A DNA stretch of 62,851 bases from an uncultured SAR86 cluster bacterium (GCA_902515775.1 CABXVU010000008.1:1-62851), one strand, 5' to 3'. Numbered from the stretch's first letter, positions 46,804 to 56,667 are shown. Made by a program: numbers and translations. The notes: a model not told the origin generated them from the letters alone.

Positions 46804-47955
46804 CTAATCTAAAGCTTTTTTTACAGCATCAAGAAGATCTTCAGTATCTTCCAAGCCAGCAGATATCCTGATCAGATTTTTCTTGATACCAATGTCTTTT
46901 TTTTGCTTGGGACTGAGTGCTGCATGAGTCATAGTATATGGGTGGCCAACTAGGCTCTCAAATCCCCCAAGCGAACCTGCAAGTGAGAGAATTTTTAGAT
47001 CATCAACAAAATTTTTGACCTCTGACAAACCATTTTTTATTTCAAAACTAAGCATTCCACCAAATCCGCTTTGTTGTTTTTTAGCAATCTCATGAGACGG
47101 ATGATGTTTGAGACCGGGATAGTAAACATGAGATATCTTCGGATGATTCGATAAAAGTTCTACCAATGCAGAAGCATTTTTCTGATGCTGCTCCATTCGC
47201 AAGCTCAATGTTCTTAAACCTCGTAAAGTTAGATAACTATCGAAAGGAGATCCGGTAATACCAAGATTATTTGCCCAAAACTTTAATTTGGTTAAAGTCT
47301 TTGCATCATTGGTAATTACAGCTCCTCCAATTACGTCTGAATGACCGTTTATGTACTTTGTTGTTGAGTGCATAACAATATCTGCTCCCAACTTTAATGG
47401 ATTTTGAAAAGATGGAGAGAGAAATGTATTATCCACTGCAACTAAAGCATTTTTCTTTTTAGACTCTTTGACTATTTCCTGAATATCTACAACTTGTAAT
47501 AACGGATTTGATGGTGACTCAATCCATATTAAATCTGGATTTATTTCATCAATAGATTTTTCTATAAATGACTTATTGCCTTGATTAAGAAAGTAAACGT
47601 CAAAAATACCTTTTTCAGCAAGAGATGAAAATAGCCTAAATGTTCCTCCATAACAATCATGGGGAAGAATCACCTTGCTTTTAAGCTCCAAAATATTTGC
47701 TACTAAAGAAATTGCTGCCATGCCTGAGCTCAAAATTTCTCCACCCAAACCCTCTTCGAGGTCTGACAATGCTTTTATTAAAAGATCTCTAGTCGGATTT
47801 TCTTGCCTTGTATATTCATAAATTGGTTCTTTTCCAAGTTCTTTATATTCAAAATTGGTACCTAGATATATTGGTGGAACAATAGATCCATATTGCGTAT
47901 CGGTTCCTATGCCTGCCTTTGAGGCAATTGTTTTTTTCTTAAATTTTTTACTCAT
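46804..47955 (-). CDS. metB: Cystathionine gamma-synthase MetB
   Basis: PLP enzyme joining an activated homoserine and cysteine to cystathionine in methionine synthesis. The 383 residues follow E. coli MetB closely: VPPIYLGTNF, YTRQENPTRD, PHDCYGGTFRLF, WIESPSNPLLQVVDI, VDNTFLSPSFQNPL, PLP lysine Lys200 in HSTTKYINGHSDV, WANNLGITGSPFDSYL and LAGSLGGFESL. Cystathionine gamma-lyase is related, but these motifs favour the synthase. No other met gene is adjacent. Confidence 0.88.
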   Translation of the reverse strand: MSKKFKKKTIASKAGIGTDTQYGSIVPPIYLGTNFEYKELGKEPIYEYTRQENPTRDLLIKALSDLEEGLGGEILSSGMAAISLVANILELKSKVILPHDCYGGTFRLFSSLAEKGIFDVYFLNQGNKSFIEKSIDEINPDLIWIESPSNPLLQVVDIQEIVKESKKKNALVAVDNTFLSPSFQNPLKLGADIVMHSTTKYINGHSDVIGGAVITNDAKTLTKLKFWANNLGITGSPFDSYLTLRGLRTLSLRMEQHQKNASALVELLSNHPKISHVYYPGLKHHPSHEIAKKQQSGFGGMLSFEIKNGLSEVKNFVDDLKILSLAGSLGGFESLVGHPYTMTHAALSPKQKKDIGIKKNLIRISAGLEDTEDLLDAVKKALD

Positions 47956-48092
47956 ATCATTATTGAATCATTATTCATGGACCCATGAAAGAAAATTATG
48001 ATTTCAAATTTCAAATTTATAAAATATAACTCAATTACTAGGCTATTTCTTTTCATATATTCTCGTATAATCCACTGCAATAAAAATCCATC

Positions 48093-49877
48093 ATGAAAAA
48101 AGACAAGATAAGAAACATAGCAATTATTGCCCATGTTGATCATGGCAAAACTACATTAGTAGATAAATTACTTCAACAATCTGGAACATTAGATCGTAAA
48201 AATATGAGTACAGAGAGGATTATGGATTCTAACGATCAAGAGCGAGAAAGAGGTATTACCATCCTTGCAAAAAATACAGCCATAAATTGGAATGATCATA
48301 GAATTAACATTGTTGATACTCCTGGCCATGCTGATTTTGGTGGAGAGGTTGAAAGAGTCCTATCCATGGTTGATTCAGTTTTATTATTGGTTGATGCAGT
48401 AGATGGACCGATGCCCCAAACAAGATTTGTTACACAAAAAGCATTTGAGAAAGGGCTTCATCCTATTTTGGTCATAAATAAAATTGATCGACCTGAAGCA
48501 AGACCTCACTGGGTTCTCGATCAAGTTTTTGAGCTGTTTGATAATCTTGGAGCAACTGATGAGCAGTTAGATTTCATTACTATTTATACATCAGCAATTA
48601 AGGGATTTGCTGGCCATGAGCCTGATCAAATGGCAAGTGATATGACACCTTTATTAGATATGATTACAGAGAAGGTTTCTGCGCCAGAAGTTGATCAAAA
48701 TGCACCATTTAGAATGCAAATTTCGGCTTTGGACAGTAACAGTTATGTTGGCGTAATTGGAATTGGTAGAATTACTGGTGGTTATGTTAAACCAAATGAT
48801 AAAGTGGTTGTTGTTGATAAGGATGGTATCGTACGTAAAGCCAAAATTCTTCAAATTCTTGGTCATCATGGGATTGAGAGAGTTGAAATTGATGATGCGG
48901 AAGCCGGAGACATTGTCTGCATTACTGGAATAGAATCATTAAATATTTCCGATACATTATGTGATCCTGAACATATTAATCCTTTGCCGCCTTTATCAGT
49001 AGATGAACCTACTGTCAGCATGATATTTCAGGTTAATGATTCACCTTTTTGTGGTAAAGAGGGCAAATACGTAACATCAAGAAATATCAAAGAAAGACTT
49101 AATCAAGAGTTAATTCATAACGTTGCTCTAAGAGTTGAGGATGGAGAAAGTCCAGATCAATTCAAGGTTTCTGGCAGAGGAGAATTGCACTTATCAGTAT
49201 TAATTGAAACTATGCGAAGAGAAAATTTTGAATTAGCTGTCTCTAAGCCTCAAGTAATTCAAAAAGAGGTAAATGATGAAATCCACGAACCATATGAAGT
49301 TGTTGTCATTGATATAGAAGAGGTGCATCAAGGTGCAATTATGGAAGAAATGGGCAATAGAAAAGCAGATTTACAATCATTAGAAATTACAGAAAATGGA
49401 CGAATGAGACTTGAGTTTATGTCTCCCTCAAGAGGATTAATTGGATTTCGATCACAATTTCTAACCTTAACAAGTGGCAGTGGAATTTTAACTAGTGTTT
49501 TTGACCATTATGGAATTGCAAAAAAGGGTGAAATTGGCAATCGCCAAAATGGTGTAATGGTTTCAATGATTGCTGGAAAAACTTTGGCTTATGCATTATT
49601 TAATTTACAAAACAGAGGCAAGATGTTTGTAGGCCACGGCCTTGAAGTGTACAAAGGCCAAATAGTTGGATTGCATTCCAGGGACAACGATTTGCCTGTA
49701 AACCCAACAAAAGCTAAGCAACTTACAAATATAAGAGCGGCCGGCACAGATGAAAATCTTATACTAACTCCTCACATTGAACATACACTAGAACAGGCTC
49801 TTGAGTTTATTGAGGACGATGAACTGGTTGAGGTAACTCCAAAGAGTGTAAGACTTAGAAAAAAAATTATTAGATAA
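48093..49877 (+). CDS. typA: Translational GTPase TypA/BipA
   Basis: Ribosome-binding GTPase involved in 50S assembly and stress or cold growth. The 594-residue protein has G1 [11 protein letters not shown]2 RERGITI, G3 [17 protein letters not shown]4 [10 protein letters not shown] and the C-terminal BipA domain ([48 protein letters not shown]). Length is as in E. coli (607). A TATAAT at 48066-48071 may be its -10 box. Confidence 0.97.
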   Translation: MKKDKIRNIAIIAHVDHGKTTLVDKLLQQSGTLDRKNMSTERIMDSNDQERERGITILAKNTAINWNDHRINIVDTPGHADFGGEVERVLSMVDSVLLLVDAVDGPMPQTRFVTQKAFEKGLHPILVINKIDRPEARPHWVLDQVFELFDNLGATDEQLDFITIYTSAIKGFAGHEPDQMASDMTPLLDMITEKVSAPEVDQNAPFRMQISALDSNSYVGVIGIGRITGGYVKPNDKVVVVDKDGIVRKAKILQILGHHGIERVEIDDAEAGDIVCITGIESLNISDTLCDPEHINPLPPLSVDEPTVSMIFQVNDSPFCGKEGKYVTSRNIKERLNQELIHNVALRVEDGESPDQFKVSGRGELHLSVLIETMRRENFELAVSKPQVIQKEVNDEIHEPYEVVVIDIEEVHQGAIMEEMGNRKADLQSLEITENGRMRLEFMSPSRGLIGFRSQFLTLTSGSGILTSVFDHYGIAKKGEIGNRQNGVMVSMIAGKTLAYALFNLQNRGKMFVGHGLEVYKGQIVGLHSRDNDLPVNPTKAKQLTNIRAAGTDENLILTPHIEHTLEQALEFIEDDELVEVTPKSVRLRKKIIR

Positions 49878-49965
49878 AAATTTTAATTTCAAAGATTGCT
49901 TCTTTCACTCGATAACACTTACTATTAGAAGTTCATTATTTATTAAAAACGTGGGATGCTTTTAA

Positions 49966-50874
49966 TTGCTTAGTTTTATATTTATATCGCTCGTTTTAAT
50001 TTCCCTTTTTTTGGGTAATGCAGCCTTATCTATATTTTTAGGGGTTCTGTTTAACTATTTTTTTAATCCTTCCAAAAATTTTTTTATTAGGCGAATCAAT
50101 ACTTTGCCATTACAGATTGGCATTGTTCTTTTAGGAGCAACTATAAGCTTGCCATATGCACTTAATGTAAGCGCAGAATATTTACCTTGGGTTTCATTTT
50201 TTGTGATAACTTCTTTTATTGCAGGATTACTTCTTGGAAAAATTCTTGGCATTCATCAACGTATTGCCTTTTTGCTTTCATCAGGCGCAGCTATCTGTGG
50301 TGGAACTGCTATGGTTGCTGTAGCTCCAATTATCAAAGCTAAACCTCAAGAGCTTTTGATCGCAATGACAATAGTATTTTTATTAAATGCTATTGCGATT
50401 GCTTTATTTCCTATTGTTGGAAGTTATTTCGAGATGACTAATTTTGAGTTTGGTGCTTGGTCTGCACTTGCAATCCACGACACAAGTTCAGTGATTGGAT
50501 CTGCAGTAACTTATAGTAGTGAGTCTGCTCAAGTTGCAGCCACTTTAAAGTTAGGAAGAACTATATGGCTAATACCATTGATATTAATTGCAAATTGGAT
50601 TTTTAATAAACAAGCAAAAGCAACGAAGTTTCCAAGATTTATAATATTTTTTGTTGCAGCAATCATTTTAAATACTTTATTAAACTTTAATAGTGACATG
50701 ATCAATCTTCTTCAAATATGCAGCCAAATTTTTCTTTTGTTTGGATTATTCTGTATCGGCAGCCAGTTTGATATAAATGAGATTAAATCGATGGATGTGA
50801 AACCTTTAATAATGGCCTTAATTCTATGGGCAGCAGTTATCCCTTCAGCTTATTTTCTAGTGAAATATTTTTAA
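49966..50874 (+). CDS. YeiH/UPF0324-family membrane protein, TTG start
   Basis: 302 residues, about ten TM segments, with family motifs PLQIGIVLLGATISL, SSGAAICGGTAMVAVAPIIKAK (two parts) and AIHDTSSVIGSAVTYS. Members are proposed sulfate or other anion exporters, without firm proof for this type. Only TTG at 49966 can start the frame: an in-frame TAA lies just upstream and no ATG occurs in the first 50 codons. GGGA 10 bases upstream could be the ribosome site. Confidence 0.87.
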   Translation: MLSFIFISLVLISLFLGNAALSIFLGVLFNYFFNPSKNFFIRRINTLPLQIGIVLLGATISLPYALNVSAEYLPWVSFFVITSFIAGLLLGKILGIHQRIAFLLSSGAAICGGTAMVAVAPIIKAKPQELLIAMTIVFLLNAIAIALFPIVGSYFEMTNFEFGAWSALAIHDTSSVIGSAVTYSSESAQVAATLKLGRTIWLIPLILIANWIFNKQAKATKFPRFIIFFVAAIILNTLLNFNSDMINLLQICSQIFLLFGLFCIGSQFDINEIKSMDVKPLIMALILWAAVIPSAYFLVKYF

Positions 50875-50923
50875 GTTTATTTGAGTTAAGATAATATTTG
50901 AATGTTAAATTTATGAGAAATTA

Positions 50924-51769
50924 ATGAAAAATTTTGAAAATAAAGTGGCTGTAATTACTGGCGCAGGTAGTGGCATTGGTAGGGGTATCGCTGAGGCATC
51001 TGCAGATAAAAAAATGCGGCTTGTTTTGGCAGACGTAGATCAAGCAGGTTTGGATGAAACTCTTGAACTTGTAAAAAGTAAAGGAGTAGAGGCAATAGCC
51101 AGAGTTGTTGATGTAAGTAATTTGAATGAAGTTGAAAATCTTGCCAGTCAAACCTTTGAGACCTTTCAACACTGCCATCTTCTTTTTAACAACGCTGGGG
51201 TATTGGGTCCTGCACCATTAAGTCAAGTAAATCGAGATATGTTCGATTGGCTGATTAACATAAATCTGGGAGGCTGCTTTAATGGAGTGCATGCTTTTTT
51301 ACCTCAAATGCAATCCTCCGGCGAGGAATCACATATTATTGCAACCTGCTCAACATCTGGATTTATCGCTTATCCAATGTTGGGTCTTTATTCTGCATCA
51401 AAATTTGGAATTAGGGGCTTAATGACATCTTTAAGAGCGGAGTTAAATGGTTCCAATGTGGATGTCAGCATTGTTTGTCCTGGTGAGGTAACAACCAATA
51501 TTGTAAATAGCACATTTGATAGCTCTCAAAAAAAAGATATTGAGCATAAAGTTGAAGATTCAGATGCTGATCCTAGGGCAATGCTAGAGGTAGCAGCTGA
51601 AGATGCACACAATACTTATCCAATATCTCCATTGGAAGCAGCAAAAGCTATTTTTTCAGGTATTGAGAATAAAGATTTTTATATATTTACTCACAAGGGT
51701 TATAAGCGCCAATTAGAAGAGATTTCTACTGAATACCTTCAAGCTTTTGATCAAGCCATGTATCAATAA
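50924..51769 (+). CDS. Short-chain dehydrogenase/reductase
   Basis: Classical SDR of 281 residues with TGAGSGIGRG, DVDQ after strand 2 (NAD-type acidic residue), FNNAGVLGP, the catalytic Ser in ATCSTSGF and YSASK. Substrate cannot be told. Close relative in layout of the SDR at 21083. The serine hydrolase gene follows 8 bases later, opening a tight run of four genes to 54718. Confidence 0.92.
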   Translation: MKNFENKVAVITGAGSGIGRGIAEASADKKMRLVLADVDQAGLDETLELVKSKGVEAIARVVDVSNLNEVENLASQTFETFQHCHLLFNNAGVLGPAPLSQVNRDMFDWLININLGGCFNGVHAFLPQMQSSGEESHIIATCSTSGFIAYPMLGLYSASKFGIRGLMTSLRAELNGSNVDVSIVCPGEVTTNIVNSTFDSSQKKDIEHKVEDSDADPRAMLEVAAEDAHNTYPISPLEAAKAIFSGIENKDFYIFTHKGYKRQLEEISTEYLQAFDQAMYQ

Positions 51770-51777
51770 AAAATACT

Positions 51778-52983
51778 ATGCTTAATAAAATATTACTATC
51801 TTTGGCCTTGATAAGCTTTATCGCTGCGCTGATTTATGCTCCGAAATTGTTAAGAGTGTACAAAATGATTAATTTATATGAGCAAGACAAAATAGCCTTT
51901 AACTTTATAAATATGGATAAAGTTTTTCAAATTGGCCCAGCGATTCCTGCATCTGGCGAACCATTTGTATTTAATAAAAAAGAATTTGATTTACCGCAAA
52001 CTTATTACTTTGATGAAAAAGATAGAAATTTAATGGACGCATTAGATTATTACGAAACAGATGGGCTGATTGTTTTAAATAATGATACGATCTTGTATGA
52101 AAATTATTGGCATAACAATAATCAGACATCTCAGCATATTTCATGGTCTGTAGCAAAATCTTTTCTTTCAGCTTTAATTGGTATAGCAGTCCAAAGAGGT
52201 CAGATAGATAGTATTAATGATCCAATCACAAAGTATCTTTCAGACTTTACAAGTACCGGTTACAACAATGTTTCAATCAAGAATTTATTACAAATGTCAT
52301 CAGGCATAAAATTTAATGAGGATTATGCTGACTATAACTCAGACATTAACAGGTTTGGAAGAACGATATCCTTTGGGACATCAATGAGAGAGTTTGCTAA
52401 ATCTTTAGAAAATGAAAAACCACAAGGTACCTACAATCATTATGTGAGCATAGATACTCAAATGCTTGCAATGCTTTTACAGGAAGTAACAGGCAAGACA
52501 ATTACAGATAACCTCAAAGATGATATTTGGCATAAGATCGGAATGGAGCATGATGCTTATTACATGATTGATAATTCAGGCATGGAAGTAGCTTTAGGTG
52601 GCTTAAATGCTACGTTGAGAGACTATGCTAAATTTGGACTTCTGTATTTAAATAGAGGTTTTTGGAACGGAGAATCAATTGTCCCCGCTGAATGGGTTGA
52701 TGCATCCCATAGAATTGATGAGGAGCATCTTAAACCAGGAGAAAATACCTCTTCTTCAAGCGCATGGGGTTATGGCTATCAGTGGTGGATTCCAGGATTT
52801 CCAGATGATGAGTATATGGCTTCAGGTATATATAATCAGCATGTTTTTATTGATCCAAAAAGCAATGTTGTTATAGCCAAAACTTCATCAAATTATAAGT
52901 TTCCTCAAGAAAAAGATCGTTCAAAAGATGAGCACGTTGCTATTTTTAGAGCAATATCTACTGCAATAGCTGAAAACTACTAA
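51778..52983 (+). CDS. Class C beta-lactamase-like serine hydrolase
   Basis: 401 residues: an N-terminal TM/signal anchor (LLSLALISFIAALIYAP) and a serine hydrolase domain with Ser124-x-x-Lys127 (SVAK), Tyr222-x-Ser224 (YVS) and a C-terminal WGYGYQWWIPG. The layout resembles 6-aminohexanoate-dimer hydrolase (NylB) and EstB-type esterases more than true beta-lactamases. Likely periplasmic, membrane-tethered hydrolysis of an ester or amide. Only 2 bases separate it from the S1/P1 nuclease gene. Confidence 0.9.
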   Translation: MLNKILLSLALISFIAALIYAPKLLRVYKMINLYEQDKIAFNFINMDKVFQIGPAIPASGEPFVFNKKEFDLPQTYYFDEKDRNLMDALDYYETDGLIVLNNDTILYENYWHNNNQTSQHISWSVAKSFLSALIGIAVQRGQIDSINDPITKYLSDFTSTGYNNVSIKNLLQMSSGIKFNEDYADYNSDINRFGRTISFGTSMREFAKSLENEKPQGTYNHYVSIDTQMLAMLLQEVTGKTITDNLKDDIWHKIGMEHDAYYMIDNSGMEVALGGLNATLRDYAKFGLLYLNRGFWNGESIVPAEWVDASHRIDEEHLKPGENTSSSSAWGYGYQWWIPGFPDDEYMASGIYNQHVFIDPKSNVVIAKTSSNYKFPQEKDRSKDEHVAIFRAISTAIAENY

Positions 52984-52985
52984 TT

Positions 52986-53786
52986 ATGTTTTCAAGAAGA
53001 AAATTTATATTTTTTTGTGGATTTATTTTTTCTTTGAATTTACAAGCATGGTGGGAGACTGGTCATAAAATGGTTTGTGATAAAGCATATGAATTATTAA
53101 CGCCATCAACAATTAAAACCATTGACCCTTTAATTAAAGAACTTGGTTCTTTTGGTGAAGCATGTCTTTGGGCTGACTGGATTAAAGCTGAAGAAAGAAA
53201 AGAAACCAGATCTTGGCATTACATAAATCTTCCTGATTCTGAGCAAAATATTTATAAAGCTAAATGTCCTCAAAATGGATGCTTGATTTTTTCATTACAT
53301 GAGCAAATAGCAATTTTAGAGGATTTATCAAGCACGAGACAGAATAAAAAAGAAGCGTTATGGTTTATTGGTCATTTTATTGGAGACATTCATCAACCCA
53401 TGCACGTCGGTTATCCGCATGATCGAGGAGGCAATGATCACTTACTAGAGTTTACCGATGGGCGTCAGACAAATATGCATAGTTTGTGGGACGGACAAAT
53501 TATTGAACATATGGAGTCTACTCACAGTAAGAATTATTTTTCAAAAAAAGTTGATGAGAAGATTAGTCAATTCTTGAATGTGTTTCATTCAAATGATATT
53601 GAATCTTGGGCTCAGGAAAGCAGAGACCTTGCAATGCAGCCATCTGTTGGTTATAGAGATAATGAGTTAGAGGTTGTTACTGATATGTATATGGAAAATC
53701 ACTTTGATATTATTAATGAAAGAATTGCACTAGGTGCTATTCGTCTCAGTCAATTATTAAATAAAATCTTTCAAGATAGTAATTAA
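52986..53786 (+). CDS. S1/P1-family nuclease, secreted
   Basis: Zinc-dependent single-strand nuclease and 3'-nucleotidase family. After the signal peptide the mature protein begins at a Trp (QAWWETGHKM), as in P1 nuclease, where the N-terminal Trp binds zinc. Other zinc ligands are visible: CLWADWIK, SWHYINLP, FIGHFIGDIHQPMHVG and LLEFTDGRQTNMHSLWD. Length 266 residues is typical. The family provides phosphate or nucleosides from external nucleic acid. Start two bases after the hydrolase stop. Confidence 0.92.
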   Translation: MFSRRKFIFFCGFIFSLNLQAWWETGHKMVCDKAYELLTPSTIKTIDPLIKELGSFGEACLWADWIKAEERKETRSWHYINLPDSEQNIYKAKCPQNGCLIFSLHEQIAILEDLSSTRQNKKEALWFIGHFIGDIHQPMHVGYPHDRGGNDHLLEFTDGRQTNMHSLWDGQIIEHMESTHSKNYFSKKVDEKISQFLNVFHSNDIESWAQESRDLAMQPSVGYRDNELEVVTDMYMENHFDIINERIALGAIRLSQLLNKIFQDSN

Positions 53787-53794
53787 ATCTTTAA

Positions 53795-54718
53795 ATGCGC
53801 AGATTTTTAAAATATTTTAATTCACCAAAAAAAACAAAATTGATTTTATCCTTAGATGGAGGTGGAGTAAGGGCCATTGCAGAAGTTGTATTTCTAAAGC
53901 AGTTAGAAATTGCCTCTGGAAGGAAAATTTTTGATTTATTTGATTTTTTTATTGGCACTAGTGCTGGAGGAATTAATGCATTGCATTTTGCTGGACGAGG
54001 ATCTGATTGCTTTGAGTTGGAGGAGTTTTGGTCAAAAGAAAATTTAGCTAAAACTATGTCAAAATCATTCTGGGATAATGCATCCTTTCTTCAAACTAAA
54101 CCTAAATATGACGGGATAGGAAAGCGAGATGTCCTGCTTGAATATTTCCAAGATCAATCACTCGGTGAGGCTAAAAAATCCGTTGCAGTTTTAGCCTATG
54201 ATGTTGAAAGTCGAAAACCTCGTTTACTTAGCTCATATGATTCTCCGGGTATAAAAATGGTTAGCGCAGCAAGTGCAACAAGTGCTGCACCTATTTATTA
54301 TTCGACTCAAGAAATAGATGATGGAACTTGGTTAATAGATGGTGGAATAGTTGCTAATAATCCATCTTTACTTGGTTATTCTGAGGCCAAGAAAATTTTC
54401 CCAGATTATGAAATCAAGGTTCTCAGTATTGGAACTGGGATAAATAGAAGAAAAATAAACGGAAAGAATTCTGCTAAGTGGGGCGCAATAAATTGGTTTA
54501 ATCATGATATTTTGGGGATTATGCTTGAGTCTAGTATGTTTGATGAAATTGCCAGTGACTTAATGGGTGAGAATTACCTTAGAGTTAATTCCTCCACTGG
54601 TCTTGTAAACCGAAGAATGGATGATACCTCTGAAGTAAATCTCGAGCGAATAAACTTAATGGGAATGGAGTGGTGGTCTGATTTTGGTGATCAGACACTA
54701 GACTTTTTAAATGTTTAA
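53795..54718 (+). CDS. Patatin-like phospholipase
   Basis: 307 residues with the oxyanion motif LSLDGGGVRAI (residues 18-28), nucleophile Ser56 in GTSAGG and Asp182 in IDGGIVANNP, giving the Ser-Asp dyad. No signal peptide is evident, so it is cytoplasmic or exported in an unusual way. It starts 8 bases after the nuclease gene. CapV-type patatins in CBASS look similar, but no nucleotide cyclase is near, so lipid hydrolysis is the safer call. Confidence 0.9.
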   Translation: MRRFLKYFNSPKKTKLILSLDGGGVRAIAEVVFLKQLEIASGRKIFDLFDFFIGTSAGGINALHFAGRGSDCFELEEFWSKENLAKTMSKSFWDNASFLQTKPKYDGIGKRDVLLEYFQDQSLGEAKKSVAVLAYDVESRKPRLLSSYDSPGIKMVSAASATSAAPIYYSTQEIDDGTWLIDGGIVANNPSLLGYSEAKKIFPDYEIKVLSIGTGINRRKINGKNSAKWGAINWFNHDILGIMLESSMFDEIASDLMGENYLRVNSSTGLVNRRMDDTSEVNLERINLMGMEWWSDFGDQTLDFLNV

Positions 54719-54784
54719 TATATTGAGTTTTATTTCTAAAAATACGTTACACTGCTTTTTTAATTTTCATTAGATAGGAATAAT

Positions 54785-55024
54785 ATGAATATTTATGTTG
54801 GAAACCTCCCATGGAGTATAGACGACGCCGCTCTTGAGCAAATCTTTGCTGAGCACGGCACCATTACATCAGCTAAGGTTATAACTGATCGTCAAACTAA
54901 TCGCTCTAGAGGCTTTGGTTTTGTTGAAATGTCAGACGGCGGTGAAAATGCAATCCAAGCATTAAATGATGCCGAAGTTGAAGGTAGAAAGCTGGTCGTT
55001 AACGAGTCACGTCCTAGAGATTAA
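54785..55024 (+). CDS. RNA-recognition-motif protein
   Basis: A single RRM domain of 79 residues: RNP2 IYVGNL at residues 3-8 and RNP1 RSRGFGFVEM near residue 45, plus the closing LVVNESRPRD. Bacterial RRM proteins of this size bind RNA and are often cold- or stress-related. Ribosome site TAGGAATAAT precedes the ATG. A small Gly/Leu-rich membrane protein begins 3 bases after the stop. Confidence 0.95.
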   Translation: MNIYVGNLPWSIDDAALEQIFAEHGTITSAKVITDRQTNRSRGFGFVEMSDGGENAIQALNDAEVEGRKLVVNESRPRD

Positions 55025-55027
55025 TTT

Positions 55028-55306
55028 ATGGGCTACCTTGGGCTGATTGGATTATTTGGTCTTATCGGTTTAACAGGTCTCCTTAATAAAGTTCATCCAA
55101 GTCAATCCGGTAGCTCAATAAGATTGTTGAGTGTATTAGGATTATTGGGTCTAGTTGGATTTTGGATTCCCTCTTTTGGAGCCTGTGGTGCTTTTGGAGC
55201 TTTTGGGGTTTGGAATCATCAAAACAAATCGATTTCACGATTTGCTCATCTTGGTTGGCTGGGAGTAATTGGTTTATTTCAAACTCTTAGCTTCTATCTT
55301 TTGTAG
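55028..55306 (+). CDS. Small Gly/Leu-rich membrane protein
   Basis: 92 residues of repeated hydrophobic G-L-x-G-L units (LGLIGLFGLIGLTGLL, LLSVLGLLGLVGF, FGACGAFGAFGV, LGWLGVIGLF), giving three or four likely membrane segments. The pattern recalls DUF3796-type proteins but I cannot assign it firmly. It sits 3 bases after the RRM gene, so coexpression is likely, and its end overlaps the DoxX gene by 20 bases in convergent orientation. Confidence 0.65.
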   Translation: MGYLGLIGLFGLIGLTGLLNKVHPSQSGSSIRLLSVLGLLGLVGFWIPSFGACGAFGAFGVWNHQNKSISRFAHLGWLGVIGLFQTLSFYLL

Positions 55307-55676
55307 ACAGAACTAATAAACCGGCGCCTATCGCTAAGTTCTTTACAAAATTTTGTATTTCGTGGGCTTGAGTAGGATCTCCTGCAAGTGCCCAAAAATT
55401 ATGAATAAAAATATTTATAACAATTGTCAGGGCGAAAAGTATCAGTGAGGCTATCCTCAAACTTCTTCCAAGAATTAAACATAGCCCGCCTAATATTTGA
55501 ATTCCTATGGTTATTGGTAATAGCATTGAACTAAATGGAACTCCTTTTATTTTCATCAATGCAAGCGTTCCAGCATAATCAAAAACTTTGCTTAATCCTG
55601 GACCAACAAAATACAAGCCCAACAATGATCTTCCAATAATTAAATAAAAATTATCAAATTTTTTTATCCATTTCAT
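55287..55676 (-). CDS. DoxX-family membrane protein
   Basis: 129 residues, four TM segments, with the DoxX pattern LIIGRSLLGLYFVGPGLSKV, MKIKGVPFSSMLLPITIGIQILGGLCLILG (two parts) and a C-terminal FVKNLAIGAGLLVL. DoxX-like proteins are associated with redox and thiol stress functions in some bacteria, but not defined here. Convergent overlap of 20 bases with the Gly/Leu-rich protein. Confidence 0.85.
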   Translation of the reverse strand: MKWIKKFDNFYLIIGRSLLGLYFVGPGLSKVFDYAGTLALMKIKGVPFSSMLLPITIGIQILGGLCLILGRSLRIASLILFALTIVINIFIHNFWALAGDPTQAHEIQNFVKNLAIGAGLLVLSTKDRS

Positions 55677-55737
55677 TTAACGCTCTATTAAAAATACTAA
55701 TGCTAGATTAACATTATTAAATACATTGGAGATTTTA

Positions 55738-56544
55738 ATGAAAATTTTTTTTAATACTCTTAGCTTATTTTTATTAGTTTTTAGTTTTTCAAATGCTGTC
55801 TTTGCAGCAAATCAAAATAACTCTTTGCTTGAGGCGATAAACGATCCTAATAGAAATCCTGCATATTCAAAGAGAGATAAGTACAGAAATCCTTATGAAA
55901 CACTTACTTTTTTTCAAATTAACTCATCTATGCATGTCTTAGAATTATCTGCGGGAGGCGGATGGTACACTGAGATATTAGCTCCATATTTAAGAGCAAA
56001 TGGAAAATTATCTGTAACTCATCATAATCCAGATGCTGGAGGCTACTATATGCGCTCTAGAAACTCTTTTGATAAAAAGCTAGCTTCAAATCGGTTATTT
56101 GAGGGAGTAAAAGTAATTACTGCAGACGTCCCTCCATCAAATGCTTTCACTGAACCAGAGAGTCAAGATCTCGTGGTTACATTTAGAAATCTGCACAATT
56201 GGTTAGGAAGCGACTCTATGAAAGCTGTGATGCAGGAGGCATATAATTCTCTTAAGCCGGGCGGCTTTTTTGGTGTGGTAGAACATAGAGCACCAGAAGG
56301 ATCCTCCATGGAATTTATGAAAAAAAGTGGTTATGTAACCCAATCATTGGCAATTAAGAAAGCTTTAGAAGTAGGATTTGAATTGGTGAGAACATCAGAG
56401 ATTAATGCAAATCCAAATGATACAGCTAATCATCCTAGAGGAGTTTGGACATTACCACCATCCTTTAGATTAAAAGACAAAGATAGGGCTAAATATGAGT
56501 TAATCGGTGAATCAGATAGGATGACATTGCTCTTTAAAAAATAA
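55738..56544 (+). CDS. Exported methyltransferase-like protein
   Basis: 268 residues with a signal peptide (MKIFFNTLSLFLLVFSFSNAVFA) followed by a class I methyltransferase fold: NPYETLTFFQI, motif I MHVLELSAGGGWYTEIL, VKVITADV, LVVTFRNLHNWLG and LKPGGFFGVVEHRA. A signal peptide on a SAM-type fold is odd since SAM is cytoplasmic; similar exported predicted methyltransferases (COG4798) exist and may bind another ligand. The ATG at 55738 is preceded by GGAG at 7 bases. Confidence 0.82.
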   Translation: MKIFFNTLSLFLLVFSFSNAVFAANQNNSLLEAINDPNRNPAYSKRDKYRNPYETLTFFQINSSMHVLELSAGGGWYTEILAPYLRANGKLSVTHHNPDAGGYYMRSRNSFDKKLASNRLFEGVKVITADVPPSNAFTEPESQDLVVTFRNLHNWLGSDSMKAVMQEAYNSLKPGGFFGVVEHRAPEGSSMEFMKKSGYVTQSLAIKKALEVGFELVRTSEINANPNDTANHPRGVWTLPPSFRLKDKDRAKYELIGESDRMTLLFKK

Positions 56545-56604
56545 GTCTTCTGCCACAATAAAAAACGTATTTATTTTGCTTATATTTCCCTTGGTGGCAT
56601 TGCC

Positions 56605-56632
56605 TTGACAAGGTTAGTAATATAGCGATAAT
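56605..56632 (+). promoter_or_regulatory. Strong sigma70 promoter of receptor gene at 56668
   Basis: A perfect -35 box TTGACA (56605-56610), a 16-base spacer and GATAAT (56627-56632, 5/6 match) lie 36 bases before the ATG. Confidence 0.75.
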
Positions 56633-56667
56633 TCGGGATAACTTATTTTATATTGGGGAATAAAGTA

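Noticed and set aside
51778-52983. Antibiotic-resistance beta-lactamase
   Set aside because: Motifs fit the NylB/EstB-type esterase/amidase branch; no KTG triad typical of resistance enzymes is seen.
53795-54718. CBASS phospholipase effector (CapV)
   Set aside because: No CD-NTase, Cap2/Cap3 or other defence gene adjoins it; neighbours are metabolic hydrolases.
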